Both the position numbers and the translations under genes were made by a program. A stretch of DNA of 64,000 nucleotides from Megalonaias nervosa. Lineage: Eukaryota; Mollusca; Bivalvia; Unionida; Unionidae. Positions 20,566-28,620 of the stretch are shown here, one piece after another. The stretch is from contig JAECUM010009351.1 in the NCBI GenBank assembly GCA_016617855.1, positions 21,525 through 85,524 on the forward strand, read 5' to 3'. Position 1 is the first letter of the stretch. Each line of letters starts with the position of its first letter. The notes under the pieces were generated by a model, which saw nothing but the letters and a program-made list of their open reading frames with translations, was not told the origin of the DNA and did no database searches.

Positions 20566-21009
20566 TCAATTTTGCCAAGGCTTTTGTTTAGCCATAATTA
20601 CAGTCAAGGGTCCACCTTCACCGTCGCTGCTCTCAGCGTCATTATCATTTTTGACAGAATCAGATAGCATAATCTTTCTTAATTGCATTACACGATTGTC
20701 CACGATCTTTTTTCTTTCGTACTCGTGAGACAGTTCGGATTTAACTTTTTCGATTGACTGTACAAGAGGTGCAAATAGCTTTACCTGATTGTCGTTTACC
20801 ATAGCTAGTGATTCAAGCATAGATTGATAAATTAATTTTATAAATCTGTAGTTTGAAGGTAGTGTATATTTATTATCAAATTTTCTCTGTTGCAGTGATT
20901 CAAAATCGCACATAATTTTCTGAGGGTCAAGATTATCAGATATTTTTATTCCGTTATGTTTTAGTTTTTTAATAGCACAGATAATATCATTAATGTTTTC
21001 ATGGTTCAT
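20566..21009 (-). CDS. Hypothetical 147-residue coiled-coil protein
   Basis: The start MNHENINDIIC was chosen because the longer upstream reading runs through an AT-rich leader (TATATATATTT). The product is largely helical, with a Lys/Glu-rich central coiled coil (SIEKVKSELSHEYERKK). An acidic patch (NDNDAESSDGEGG) lies near the C-terminus. The frame is open. It is the first gene left of the 1.4 kb central non-coding region and is transcribed away from it. I do not recognise the family. Confidence 0.5.
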   Translation of the reverse strand: MNHENINDIICAIKKLKHNGIKISDNLDPQKIMCDFESLQQRKFDNKYTLPSNYRFIKLIYQSMLESLAMVNDNQVKLFAPLVQSIEKVKSELSHEYERKKIVDNRVMQLRKIMLSDSVKNDNDAESSDGEGGPLTVIMAKQKPWQN

Positions 21010-21093
21010 TATATATATATTTATATATTTAATATAAAAAAAAATATTAGCCCCCATGACCTTTTTTTTGTCAGGGAGCTGTTTTTGTGTGAT

Positions 21094-21480
21094 ATATGGT
21101 TATGAAATATATACTGATGGTTTATGATTTTGATTTCAGCACAACATATATTATATGGTTATGAAATATATACAGATGGTTTATGATTTTGATTTCAGCT
21201 CAACATATATTATATGGCTATGAAATATATACAGATGGTTTATGATTTTGATTTCAACACAACATATATTATATGGCTATGAAATATATACAGATGGTTT
21301 ATGATTTTGATTTCAACACAACATATATTATATGGCTATGAAATATATACAGATGGTTTATGATTTTGATTTCAACACAACATATATTATATGGCTATGA
21401 AATATATACAGATGGTTTATGATTTTGATTTTGGACGGCACAAACATATAGATGATTCTATGAACATGAAATATATACAA
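21094..21480. repeat. 59-bp tandem repeats, six copies plus a partial
   Basis: The unit contains GAAATATATACAGATGGTTT and TGATTTTGATTTCAACACAA and recurs exactly every 59 bases, near 21104, 21163, 21222, 21281, 21340 and 21399. A degenerate seventh lies near 21468. The last three full copies are identical by eye. It lies in the only long non-coding gap of element C. Confidence 0.9.
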
Positions 21481-21496
21481 ATGGTGACGGGGGAAT

Positions 21497-21606
21497 CTTG
21501 TCTACGTCCAACAGATTTTGTACACTCTCCCCCCCCATACAAAACCCCGGGGAGTGTAAAAGGTACACCCCTCAAGGGTGTATGGTAGGAGAGTGTATTT
21601 TGTCTG
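21497..21606. repeat. GC-rich inverted repeat in central region of element C
   Basis: CAACAGA...ACACTCTCC (about 21507-21530) is matched in reverse by GGAGAGTGT...TCTGTTG (about 21589-21610). Between them are a run of eight Cs and further short inverted motifs (GGGGAGTGTA, GGTACACCCC). The stretch stands out from the AT-rich surroundings and could form a long imperfect hairpin. A replication or transcription-control role is inferred only from position. Confidence 0.55.
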
Positions 21607-21689
21607 TTGTGGATTTCGAGGAAATGCTCCGGGTTCCCCCAGTTAAATAGCATCAGTCGCCAAATGCAAGATAAATACCTTTAGCATTT

Positions 21690-21771
21690 TTGGAGACTCG
21701 AACACGCAAGAGTCTGTAGAGCTTCGATCTACGTCCAACCGTCTTACCATTTCGGCCATCGTTCTCTTATC
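21690..21771 (-). ncRNA. tRNA-like sequence
   Basis: The minus strand has an A-box-like TGGCCGAAATGGTAAGACGG, giving a possible GCCG/CGGT D-stem, and a B-box-like TGTTCGAGTCTCC. Between them is a hairpin GTAGA/TCTAC or, alternatively, a Tyr-like GTA anticodon arm with a short loop. The T-stem does not pair properly. It may be a decayed tRNA, a viral tRNA-like element or an internal Pol III promoter. Confidence 0.3.
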
Positions 21772-22440
21772 AATAATACGGTTGAATTTAAGTATATATA
21801 AAATATTTGCGCTGTCTCACCGGACTTGTATTACTAATGTAACGTGAATTTACTTTAATTTTTCAAAATTAATAAAATAATCCACACATGAGTTATTGTT
21901 CGTTAAGGTCAAAATACGTTAGAGCTAAAAATAACTCTATGTACTTGGTATATAAAACTGACGTGAGTTTAAGGTTATTAGAGTTAAATTATTCCTCTCT
22001 GTTACAAATTGCTACTTCACTAACAGCGATGCTTACAGAAAACAGATAGATCACTAAATAATTAACGAAAAACGATATATATCGTGTCAGTACGGGGGAC
22101 TGAAACCTCTATAGATAACATGTATTACAAAGAAGATAATCGTTTATTGCTCTACAGAGAGAGACAAAGCAGAGTTATCGCGCTTCATTATATAATCAAT
22201 TACAATAAAAAAAATAATTTTTATCCGTGTTTTTGAGAGAAATGTATATAGAAACCTGCCAAGTGTTACAATTTAGACACTCTCTCCATTATGTCTGTGT
22301 TTTGTGATATTATCGCACTTTCTGCAAACAAGCATCAGAATGACACAATAACTATTCTATCTTTTATCAGAATAACAAACAACTATTCTGACCCGATATT
22401 TTTTTTTTGTTCTACGATGACGCATTGTGATAAAAACGCA
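21772..22440. other. Central non-coding region of element C, right part
   Basis: AT-rich sequence without a convincing ORF lies between the tRNA-like element and the start of the leftward virion block. Together with 21010-21771 it forms the element's only gap longer than 1 kb. Confidence 0.5.
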
Positions 22441-22872
22441 TTATGAGCGTACATACAGGTTTATATTTAGTTCTTCATTTCTTGTGTCCAGAATGCGATT
22501 GCTTTGGTCTGTAAGTTTAAAGTGTATCCTTGATAATAACGGATTATGAACTCGCAGGTACACGGGGTTAATTGGCTCTGATACAATTAACGAACCGGGA
22601 GGGACCGATGGGCTGAAACTGTATAATATGTACCCTTGCTGGGCCTGGCTAGACTTAGAAAGATCTATCTGATAGCTACCTTCAATAACATCGCATACCA
22701 GATTGATTGCAATTGTTGTTGTTATATTTACAATGCCTGGCGATATATGACGTCCGGCACCAAAGGGATTGTTATTGTGTTTTAGTATAACCGGTGGTGG
22801 GGCTATTTTTTTCCATGATTCAATTACTCCCGGATAATATTCTTCAATAAGATCATTTAATGATTTCTTCAT
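22441..22872 (-). CDS. Penton/minor-capsid-like protein, 143 residues
   Basis: The open frame from MKKSLNDLIEEYYPGV starts 8 bp after the stop of the preceding gene. The sequence is rich in beta-type segments. The last third (RIHFKLTDQSNRILD, then ELNINLYVRS) has the pattern of the final strands of Maverick minor-capsid jelly rolls (D..nr.ld....l.i.L.i). Residues 50-75 (PGIVNITTTIAINLVCDV) fit another strand pair. A penton-type vertex role is possible, but it could equally be a partner of the 341-residue protein encoded just upstream. No lesion is seen. Confidence 0.5.
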   Translation of the reverse strand: MKKSLNDLIEEYYPGVIESWKKIAPPPVILKHNNNPFGAGRHISPGIVNITTTIAINLVCDVIEGSYQIDLSKSSQAQQGYILYSFSPSVPPGSLIVSEPINPVYLRVHNPLLSRIHFKLTDQSNRILDTRNEELNINLYVRS

Positions 22873-22879
22873 TTCAGCG

Positions 22880-23905
22880 TTATTTAAATCTGGTATAACA
22901 AATGTTTGTAAATCTTTTTTCTGTTATTTTATAATGATCAAGAAATACTTGTTTAGATTCTGGATTTGTGTAACGATTTCCATCGAATTTAGTCGCAGTG
23001 TTTATAATACTTCGATTGACGATGTATAAATCGAATAAGACCCCATTTAAATGTTTTATTGACTCGATTATTTGCTGCTTTACACTTTCATTATAATGTT
23101 GTGATAATGAAATAAGTAAATTTCTTAAATCATTAAACGTTTTATCGTATTCAGGTTTAAGAGTATCTAAAAAATGTTTAATAAATCCTACATAAACAGT
23201 ATAGAAACTAATCTTTGTCTTGGTGTATGTGTTAAGAATAAATAATGCTTTATTCAACTTGGGGATCCTTTTACCGTCAAAATCGGTAAAGTAATATCTA
23301 TCGTCGTTTGGAAATCCAAATCTTGTATTACTCCATGGTTGTTTTCCTCGATATTCTGGATTTTTAATGAATTTTTCTTCACTCGTTTTAAATTCGTTTT
23401 TAGTTGGTTCTGAATCTCCATTATAAACAGGTGCGACTTCAGGCCATCCTAACACTGATCTGATCGAACTCTGATAAATGTCTACGAGGTAATCAGGAGA
23501 ATCTATTTCAATCGCCGCTGATAGTGTTGGTTCATAAACAGTGATCGCTATTTTAGATTCTTTCCCTGTGATAGATTTAATTCTGCGTTGAAATTCATCG
23601 TTGATCTGTTCTATTTCATAACTACCCGTTGTAATTCCAACAACTTGCCAATCAGGTGTTCCATCAGGTTTATTCTTATTCGCAAATACCAATGAATTAT
23701 TTGCTGGTTGTCCACCAAACGGTTTTGACCTGATATTAGGCCAGCTATGATAAACTCGTAATTGCGCTAGCGCTATTTCATTTGCTGGAATTGCGGTTGG
23801 AAAATTAACGCTAAATTCAGGATTGGTTGAACTTAATGATATCATAGTAGTTTTTGACGGCGTTGTATTAGCTACGATCTGCTGAAGTAATTCTAACGAT
23901 GACAT
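22880..23905 (-). CDS. Minor-capsid/penton-like candidate, 341 residues
   Basis: The start MSSLELLQQIV is followed by a beta-rich N-terminal region containing NPEFSVNFP, NEIALAQLRVYHSWPNI and GSYEIEQINDEFQRRI. I associate this set with the penton or minor-capsid protein of metazoan Maverick elements, where it forms a jelly roll. The middle (residues 150-210) is Pro/Lys-rich, and the C-terminal 130 residues are helical (FIKHFLDTLKPEYDKTF). The frame is open and the gene is part of the leftward virion block, 18 bp after the two-TM gene. The assignment rests on N-terminal motif similarity only. Confidence 0.5.
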   Translation of the reverse strand: MSSLELLQQIVANTTPSKTTMISLSSTNPEFSVNFPTAIPANEIALAQLRVYHSWPNIRSKPFGGQPANNSLVFANKNKPDGTPDWQVVGITTGSYEIEQINDEFQRRIKSITGKESKIAITVYEPTLSAAIEIDSPDYLVDIYQSSIRSVLGWPEVAPVYNGDSEPTKNEFKTSEEKFIKNPEYRGKQPWSNTRFGFPNDDRYYFTDFDGKRIPKLNKALFILNTYTKTKISFYTVYVGFIKHFLDTLKPEYDKTFNDLRNLLISLSQHYNESVKQQIIESIKHLNGVLFDLYIVNRSIINTATKFDGNRYTNPESKQVFLDHYKITEKRFTNICYTRFK

Positions 23906-23923
23906 TATTATTATCGTTATTAT

Positions 23924-24409
23924 TTAATTCTCCATCTTTCCGTTATTGTCACTAGCGATTATGAATGCTTCATTGTAGATTTCTATTATCGTTACGAACT
24001 CCTCATCAGATATTTTACCATCACTGAGATACGCTGAAATATACGAGCATAATTTAGTGTAGGTGGCTGTTGCTGTGTGCAATTTCATTATATACTCGTT
24101 TAGTTTATCATTTGTACACGTAGATATTTTCTTAGCGATAATACTGAAAATACCTGCACATGTTGTTGCCGTTGAAACTATAATTGTTACAACTGCAGCT
24201 GCTGTCATCGTTATTGTTGATAGTAGTAATCCAGTTCCAGCAATAACAGCAGAAACCGAGTATACCACTATATCAATAACAACCATACGTCGCCGATATT
24301 TTTTTACCTTTATCGTGTAATCGTCGATGATATTTTTTAGTTTAGTTTGACACTCACATACTTGAGCGTATCTGTGACGTTGAACATCGATAAATGATTC
24401 TTTATTCAT
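23924..24409 (-). CDS. Two-TM conserved Maverick membrane protein
   Basis: It has 161 residues. An amphipathic basic N-terminal helix (TIKVKKYRRRM) leads into two adjacent hydrophobic segments, about residues 45-67 and 70-93. Then come a helical stretch and the conserved C-terminal signature YISAYLSDGKISDEEFVTI. This combination (basic helix, two Gly/Ala/Thr-rich spans, then LSDGxIsdeEF) recurs in Maverick-type elements of invertebrates. Its function is not known. It may be an inner-membrane or entry-associated virion protein. The ORF is open, with an AT-rich leader (AGATAAATATA) before the ATG. Confidence 0.6.
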   Translation of the reverse strand: MNKESFIDVQRHRYAQVCECQTKLKNIIDDYTIKVKKYRRRMVVIDIVVYSVSAVIAGTGLLLSTITMTAAAVVTIIVSTATTCAGIFSIIAKKISTCTNDKLNEYIMKLHTATATYTKLCSYISAYLSDGKISDEEFVTIIEIYNEAFIIASDNNGKMEN

Positions 24410-24451
24410 TATATTTATCTAGATAACTAATTGAGGAGTTTCAGCTACAAA

Positions 24452-25744
24452 TTAAATACACCACCAATAAGTCGCTGCGGTTAACTTTTTATCATTCGCT
24501 ATCAGCATAAACGTTTCCTCGACATCTTTGTTTAACACTATAGACACAATTCCAGAAAAATCATCGGTTGAATGACGCCATGAAAATGTGGTAAATATAC
24601 TGAATTTTGCACTGCTAAACACAGATAATCTATATACACCAGTGACCTCTGCGGTATGTTTAAAAGTGTTATTTTGCTGCGACCATGTTGCTTTTCCTGA
24701 TGCTACCGTATATACCATGTTAATTATCTGCTTGTATGGAATTTTAACGAGATTAGTTTTTTCAATGATATTAGGAATTCCACTAACAATATCGTTGATT
24801 TTCATGTTAATGTCAGCGAGATTAATAATAACAGTTGGTGGAGTTCCAAAAAATTCGTTAATAACTCTGTTTACATTTCTACGAAAATTTAGAAATGTTT
24901 GTACGTGATTAAAATAATCAGTTTTAAATGCAGCAATTCCATCATCAATTATCGTTAACGAAGTCGTTATTGGAATTTCCTTATCGTCGACGTATTTCTT
25001 CGTTACAGCGTCAAAATCTGTTTCTGGTGTTCTGAGATTATTAATACCATTATTATTCATGTCGAGAAATGCACGCATTATACCACCGCGCACTGACACG
25101 TACTTAGATTCTTGATCATCGACGTATTTTTTTGTCGCAGCGTCATTATCTGTGGTTGGATCTCCAAGATGTGTAATTTTTCTTCTTGACATAATAATGT
25201 CACCGGTAAATACATCGCCAGCTTTTTTAACATAATCGTTAACCGATTTACCGGAATCCTGTATTTTACCTTGATCAGTTAAAATAACGATATTATTAAC
25301 AACCGCGGTAGGAATTCGTACAAGTACATCTGGTAGTTGATCATCGACGTATTTTTTTGTTGCTGCGTCTGTATCTGTGGTTGGATCTCCAAGATGTGTA
25401 ATTTTTCTTCTTGACATAATAATGTCACCGGTAAATACATCACCAGTTTTCTTAACATAGTCGTTAACCGATTTACCGGAATCCTGTATTTTACCTTGAT
25501 CAGTGAAAGTAACGATATTATTAACAACCGCGTTGGGAATTCGTATAAGTACATCTAGTAGTTGTATGTTACTCGTTTTTAATCGTCCTTGTTGGTCCTG
25601 AAAAACGACGACTTCATTTTGATCCACACTTGTGATATTTAATAAATCATCGATTTCATTTCTGAGCTGATCAAGAGTTGCATATTTAGATAAATCGACC
25701 TTCTTATCTTTCTTGCGAGTAGATCTTCCATAAATATCTACCAT
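24452..25744 (-). CDS. Fibre-like protein with phage-tail-type repeats
   Basis: It has 430 residues from MVDIYGRSTRKKDK. The chosen start lies inside the protease 3' end (41 nt overlap) in another phase, because upstream codons belong to the protease. Residues 69-143 and 144-217 are near-identical 75-residue repeats. Each contains KIQDSGKSVNDYV, GDVFTGDIIMSRRKITHLG and DAATKKYVDDQ. A third partial unit follows (NNGINNLRTPETD...AVTKKYVDD). The GDVxTGD...KITxLGxPxxxxDAATKKYVDD motif is typical of trimeric phage tail fibres and some virus spikes. The C-terminal 150 residues (WSWR/TNF-like beta-rich, ending TYWWCI) could be a receptor-binding head. It is likely the virion's attachment fibre. Confidence 0.7.
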   Translation of the reverse strand: MVDIYGRSTRKKDKKVDLSKYATLDQLRNEIDDLLNITSVDQNEVVVFQDQQGRLKTSNIQLLDVLIRIPNAVVNNIVTFTDQGKIQDSGKSVNDYVKKTGDVFTGDIIMSRRKITHLGDPTTDTDAATKKYVDDQLPDVLVRIPTAVVNNIVILTDQGKIQDSGKSVNDYVKKAGDVFTGDIIMSRRKITHLGDPTTDNDAATKKYVDDQESKYVSVRGGIMRAFLDMNNNGINNLRTPETDFDAVTKKYVDDKEIPITTSLTIIDDGIAAFKTDYFNHVQTFLNFRRNVNRVINEFFGTPPTVIINLADINMKINDIVSGIPNIIEKTNLVKIPYKQIINMVYTVASGKATWSQQNNTFKHTAEVTGVYRLSVFSSAKFSIFTTFSWRHSTDDFSGIVSIVLNKDVEETFMLIANDKKLTAATYWWCI

Positions 25745-26164
25745 TATATTTACTGATATCAGTTGAAGTGTTATGACGTAGTGTAGTGAACGCGTGCACG
25801 ACTTTATGAGGTGGTGCTGTTGATTTTGATACAGCATCAAGCACAGCGAGGGTTTCACGACCGCATATTGGAGATCAGTTATTTTTTGTGTTGGTAGCGT
25901 TGAATACCAGATTGGAATATCACCGGTAACGTACTTTAAAAATTCTTTTGGTGGTGCTAATCCATACGAATCGAAATAAATAATTCCACGTGGATCAATT
26001 GCATATCCTACCCAGTGCGTGCCTGGGCCAGAGTTTTTATCGAGATTAATGATACCGGTTTCAATATTGTTTGGTTTTTTTGGTAATTGATCGTGCATAA
26101 AAACACCTCTGAAATTTTTTATTTTTAATTGCTTAGCAGCATTAGGTAAATCAAAATTGGACAT
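25704..26164 (-). pseudogene. Adenain-type cysteine protease (one frameshift)
   Basis: It starts MSNFDLPNAAKQLKI, 8 bp after the preceding gene. The catalytic His is in GTHWVGYAID (about residue 45). The Asp is in IIYFDSYGLAPP. The Cys lies in SPICGRETLAVLDAV, but in a different phase, so a single-base indel near 25878 split the gene. The Cys half then runs to a stop at 25704. This His-Asp-Cys order and the FDSYGxxPP box are those of the adenovirus/Maverick maturation protease, which cleaves capsid and core precursors. The length is about 152 codons. The original phase happens to stay open into the fibre gene, creating a spurious 601-codon ORF. Confidence 0.8.
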
Positions 26165-26172
26165 GGGTGATA

Positions 26173-26673
26173 TTAGTAAACTGTCCCTGGTAATCTTAGA
26201 CCCTTTCCGTACCACGAATACTGGGTCCCTGGTAATCTTAGACCCCTTCCGTACCACGAATACTGGGTTCCTGGTAGTCTTAGACCCTTTCCCTTTTTTT
26301 TGATTCCTTGTCCGGTTGCTTTCTTTAACGCCATTCCAGCGGCTGTTCCAACAGCGCCTAATGCAGCTGCTTTTGCAACAGCTGGGGCTGCAGCCGCTAT
26401 TAATGCTGGTATAGCTGCGAGAAGTGGAAATATACCACCCGATTTAGCGATGTCTTTGATGGCGCCCGCAGAAAGATTAAGTTTAGCGCCTTTATTTGAT
26501 TTTTTAGCGTCGTTGAAGTTTTTGAACTGACGCTCGGTCAACGATAATTTATTTGCACCGGTCATTTGTTCTCGCTTTAGCGATATTTTTATTCCACAGT
26601 TATTTTTTGATGCTGATTGCAGCTTTTTAATCTGACCAGGAGTCAGACTCACACTAACGTGATGATATGACAT
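26173..26673 (-). CDS. pX/core-like protein with C-terminal LPGTQYSWYG repeats
   Basis: It has 166 residues. The N-terminal half carries three spaced repeats of the type LTPGQIKKL, LTERQFKNF and LSAGAIKDI. It is followed by SGG and a long Ala-rich hydrophobic helix (residues 85-120), then a basic KKKGKG linker. The protein ends with three tandem copies of a 13-residue GLRLPGTQYSWYGKG-like unit. The LTxxQ repeats plus a hydrophobic helix are typical of small core or membrane-active virion proteins in Mavericks, loosely compared with adenovirus pX or pVI. The tandem units may be a protease substrate or a flexible tail. The frame is open and the protease follows after 8 bp. Confidence 0.6.
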   Translation of the reverse strand: MSYHHVSVSLTPGQIKKLQSASKNNCGIKISLKREQMTGANKLSLTERQFKNFNDAKKSNKGAKLNLSAGAIKDIAKSGGIFPLLAAIPALIAAAAPAVAKAAALGAVGTAAGMALKKATGQGIKKKGKGLRLPGTQYSWYGRGLRLPGTQYSWYGKGLRLPGTVY

Positions 26674-26708
26674 TATAATTATTATGGATGATCTAATTAC
26701 ATGTTTAT

Positions 26709-28097
26709 TTACATATTTTCTACTGGGGCATCAATAACTCTCATGCGACCACCAACACCTTCGAGTAACATCGATTTATCGCTGAGTATAACGGCGATTG
26801 CTCTGTAATTAGCAATAGCTCCTGTTGTCACACGAGCTCGAAGATGAATATCTACAACAGATTGTCTTGTTAAATCTAAATGTTCTAGTGAAAAGTAATA
26901 AATCGGATACAGCGTTGTAAAATCTAGCTGCGATATTTGTAAACCAGTATCAATGTTTTGATCACGACCCATGAACGACATTAATCGATGATATGCACGT
27001 GCTACATGATTTTTTTCAAAATTCAGTAATATATCCTCGGATGGTTCTTGATGTCCATTTATCCTTAATGAAATCTCAGAAACACCGAGTTGGTCAAATA
27101 TCATGTGACTACGTGTTTGATCGTTTACTCGTACAGCATTTTGAAACGCAATAAATATATGTCTTGGTGCAGAAACACCTTGTTGAGAAGCTATCTGCCA
27201 TGTAAATAAACCATCAACTGCACTCTGAACAGCATCTGTGGTCATTGTTAACTATGACAACGTTGATTTACCGCCTTGACTCATAAAAGATAACAACCGA
27301 TCTTCTTCAGATATTGTTGGAGTCATCACTGGCATCCACAGGGAAAGTTTTGTTAGTACTACTTTACCTGCATCACCACCGGGTCGCCATATTGCATCAT
27401 TATCATCGCCTTTTCGTACAAGTACAACTGTGTGCTTAGCTCCGAAAATGACTTTTCTGACATTTCTACAGAATCCAAAGATATGTGACAGTGGAATCGC
27501 ACATGAAAATGCTCTTCTTCCACCACGCAACATTATTTGACGTGCTGCAAATCCCAAGTTGAAATTTGGATTAGAACCATGAACCACCGGCCATACATCA
27601 GCGTCAAGGTTGTTGGCGAAGTTTCTTGGTCGTCTCATATTGTATTGATTGTTATCAGAGTTGTCAGAAGTATCTTTTGAGAACATCATTGATGGACCAG
27701 CTGATCTTGAATAATCGTCGCTGTATCTCGCAAGACCAAGTATTGTTGTAGCAACATCAACGTCTTTCTGAATTGATTCAATATTTTTTCCGTCAATCAT
27801 GTACGTAGCGCTGTCAAATAACGCCATAATACCGTTATTAACAAAACCAACCCTAATATCAGCGGCACATGCTACTGGTGCTGCAGGAAGAGCGTTATTT
27901 AAAATTTCACCTTCTACTTCAATAAATGCCTCAGCGGGTAGGAAATATCTACTTGTATCCTGAACCTGTAGTTCGATTCGTCCACGCTGATCTGGAATTC
28001 GTGCGTCGTAAGAATAATACTGATAATCGCGCACAGACTCATCTTTGAGAACTGGTGCGTCCATGTCAAACGCGGGGTCAGATATGCGCTTAAACAT
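26709..28097 (-). pseudogene. Major capsid protein, double jelly roll (one stop)
   Basis: The 462-codon frame has one in-frame TAG (27252) after GGKSTLS; both halves are in the same phase. The N-terminal half begins MFKRISDPAFDMDAPVL, with IELQVQDTSRYFLPAEAFIEVEG and a metal-free jelly-roll pattern. The C-terminal half has PRHIFIAFQN, LNFEKNHVARAYHRL and LDFTTLYPIYYFSLEHLDL, which are signature strands of Maverick/adintovirus MCPs. It would form pseudohexameric capsomers. It sits in the centre of the leftward virion block, 8 bp from the core-like gene. Only one nonsense change is visible. Confidence 0.85.
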
Positions 28098-28105
28098 CTT
28101 TATTA

Positions 28106-28609
28106 TTATCGTCTTCGTCTAACTCGAAGACCACTTTGGGAAGTGAGACCACTTCCTGCTATCAGACTAGCGGTTATATTTTTTTCCTTTTCCGACATTG
28201 GTACATCAGCTAATTCTGCTAGTTTTTGATTAGCGGCTTGATTTATTATTTTACTTACACTTGCTGGCATCACTTCAGTGCTGGCCAATTTCACAGGTTG
28301 AGGTCGGGTCGCTTGTGGTCTGCGTATTAATCTTGATAGTCTATCTTTGATTGCTGAGAATGTTTTGCTAGCAATATTACCAACAGCGCCTATACCTTTT
28401 TCACGAACAACATCAATAGCTTTCATTCCTAGTTGCTTTGCAATCGGTATTGCTTTTGGGGCTATTCTTCTAAACAGACCCTGAACAACATCACCTAGTC
28501 CATCTCCGTAGGTCGTTTTGTATACCGGTAATCGAGAGTTTATTACCCTGACCATGGTAGGTCCACGAGTATTGTGTATGATCATTTTATTATTAAGTGA
28601 CTTTATCAC
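28106..28609 (-). CDS. Basic core-like virion protein
   Basis: The ORF is open over 167 codons; MVRVINSRLP (start about 28555) is an alternative and perhaps better start. A Gly-rich GDGLGDVVQGLFRR is followed by a hydrophobic/basic amphipathic region (IAPKAIPIAKQLGMKAI) and an Arg-rich tract (LSRLIRRPQATRPQP). The C-terminus ends GLRVRRRR. Basic, amphipathic proteins of this kind near the MCP act as core or cement proteins (adenovirus pV/pVI analogues). Residues and position support this; homology is not proven. An MCP ATG lies 8 bp downstream. Confidence 0.55.
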   Translation of the reverse strand: MIKSLNNKMIIHNTRGPTMVRVINSRLPVYKTTYGDGLGDVVQGLFRRIAPKAIPIAKQLGMKAIDVVREKGIGAVGNIASKTFSAIKDRLSRLIRRPQATRPQPVKLASTEVMPASVSKIINQAANQKLAELADVPMSEKEKNITASLIAGSGLTSQSGLRVRRRR

Positions 28610-28620
28610 TAATTACATAC

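Noticed and set aside
21094..21480. CRISPR-like array
   Set aside because: The 59-bp units are contiguous, with no unique spacers, in a eukaryotic context.
21690..21771. Functional tRNA-Tyr gene
   Set aside because: The anticodon loop is one base short in that reading and the T-stem does not pair. Kept only as tRNA-like.
24452..26257. A single 601-codon protease-fibre fusion protein
   Set aside because: The first 35 codons are an out-of-phase reading of the pX repeat, and the protease Cys motif lies in another phase. The long ORF is created by a frameshift.
16195..27254. Stop-codon reassignment or programmed readthrough in element C
   Set aside because: All three stop codons (TAA, TGA, TAG) interrupt different genes once each or twice, while other genes end normally on the same codons. 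Neutral decay explains it better.
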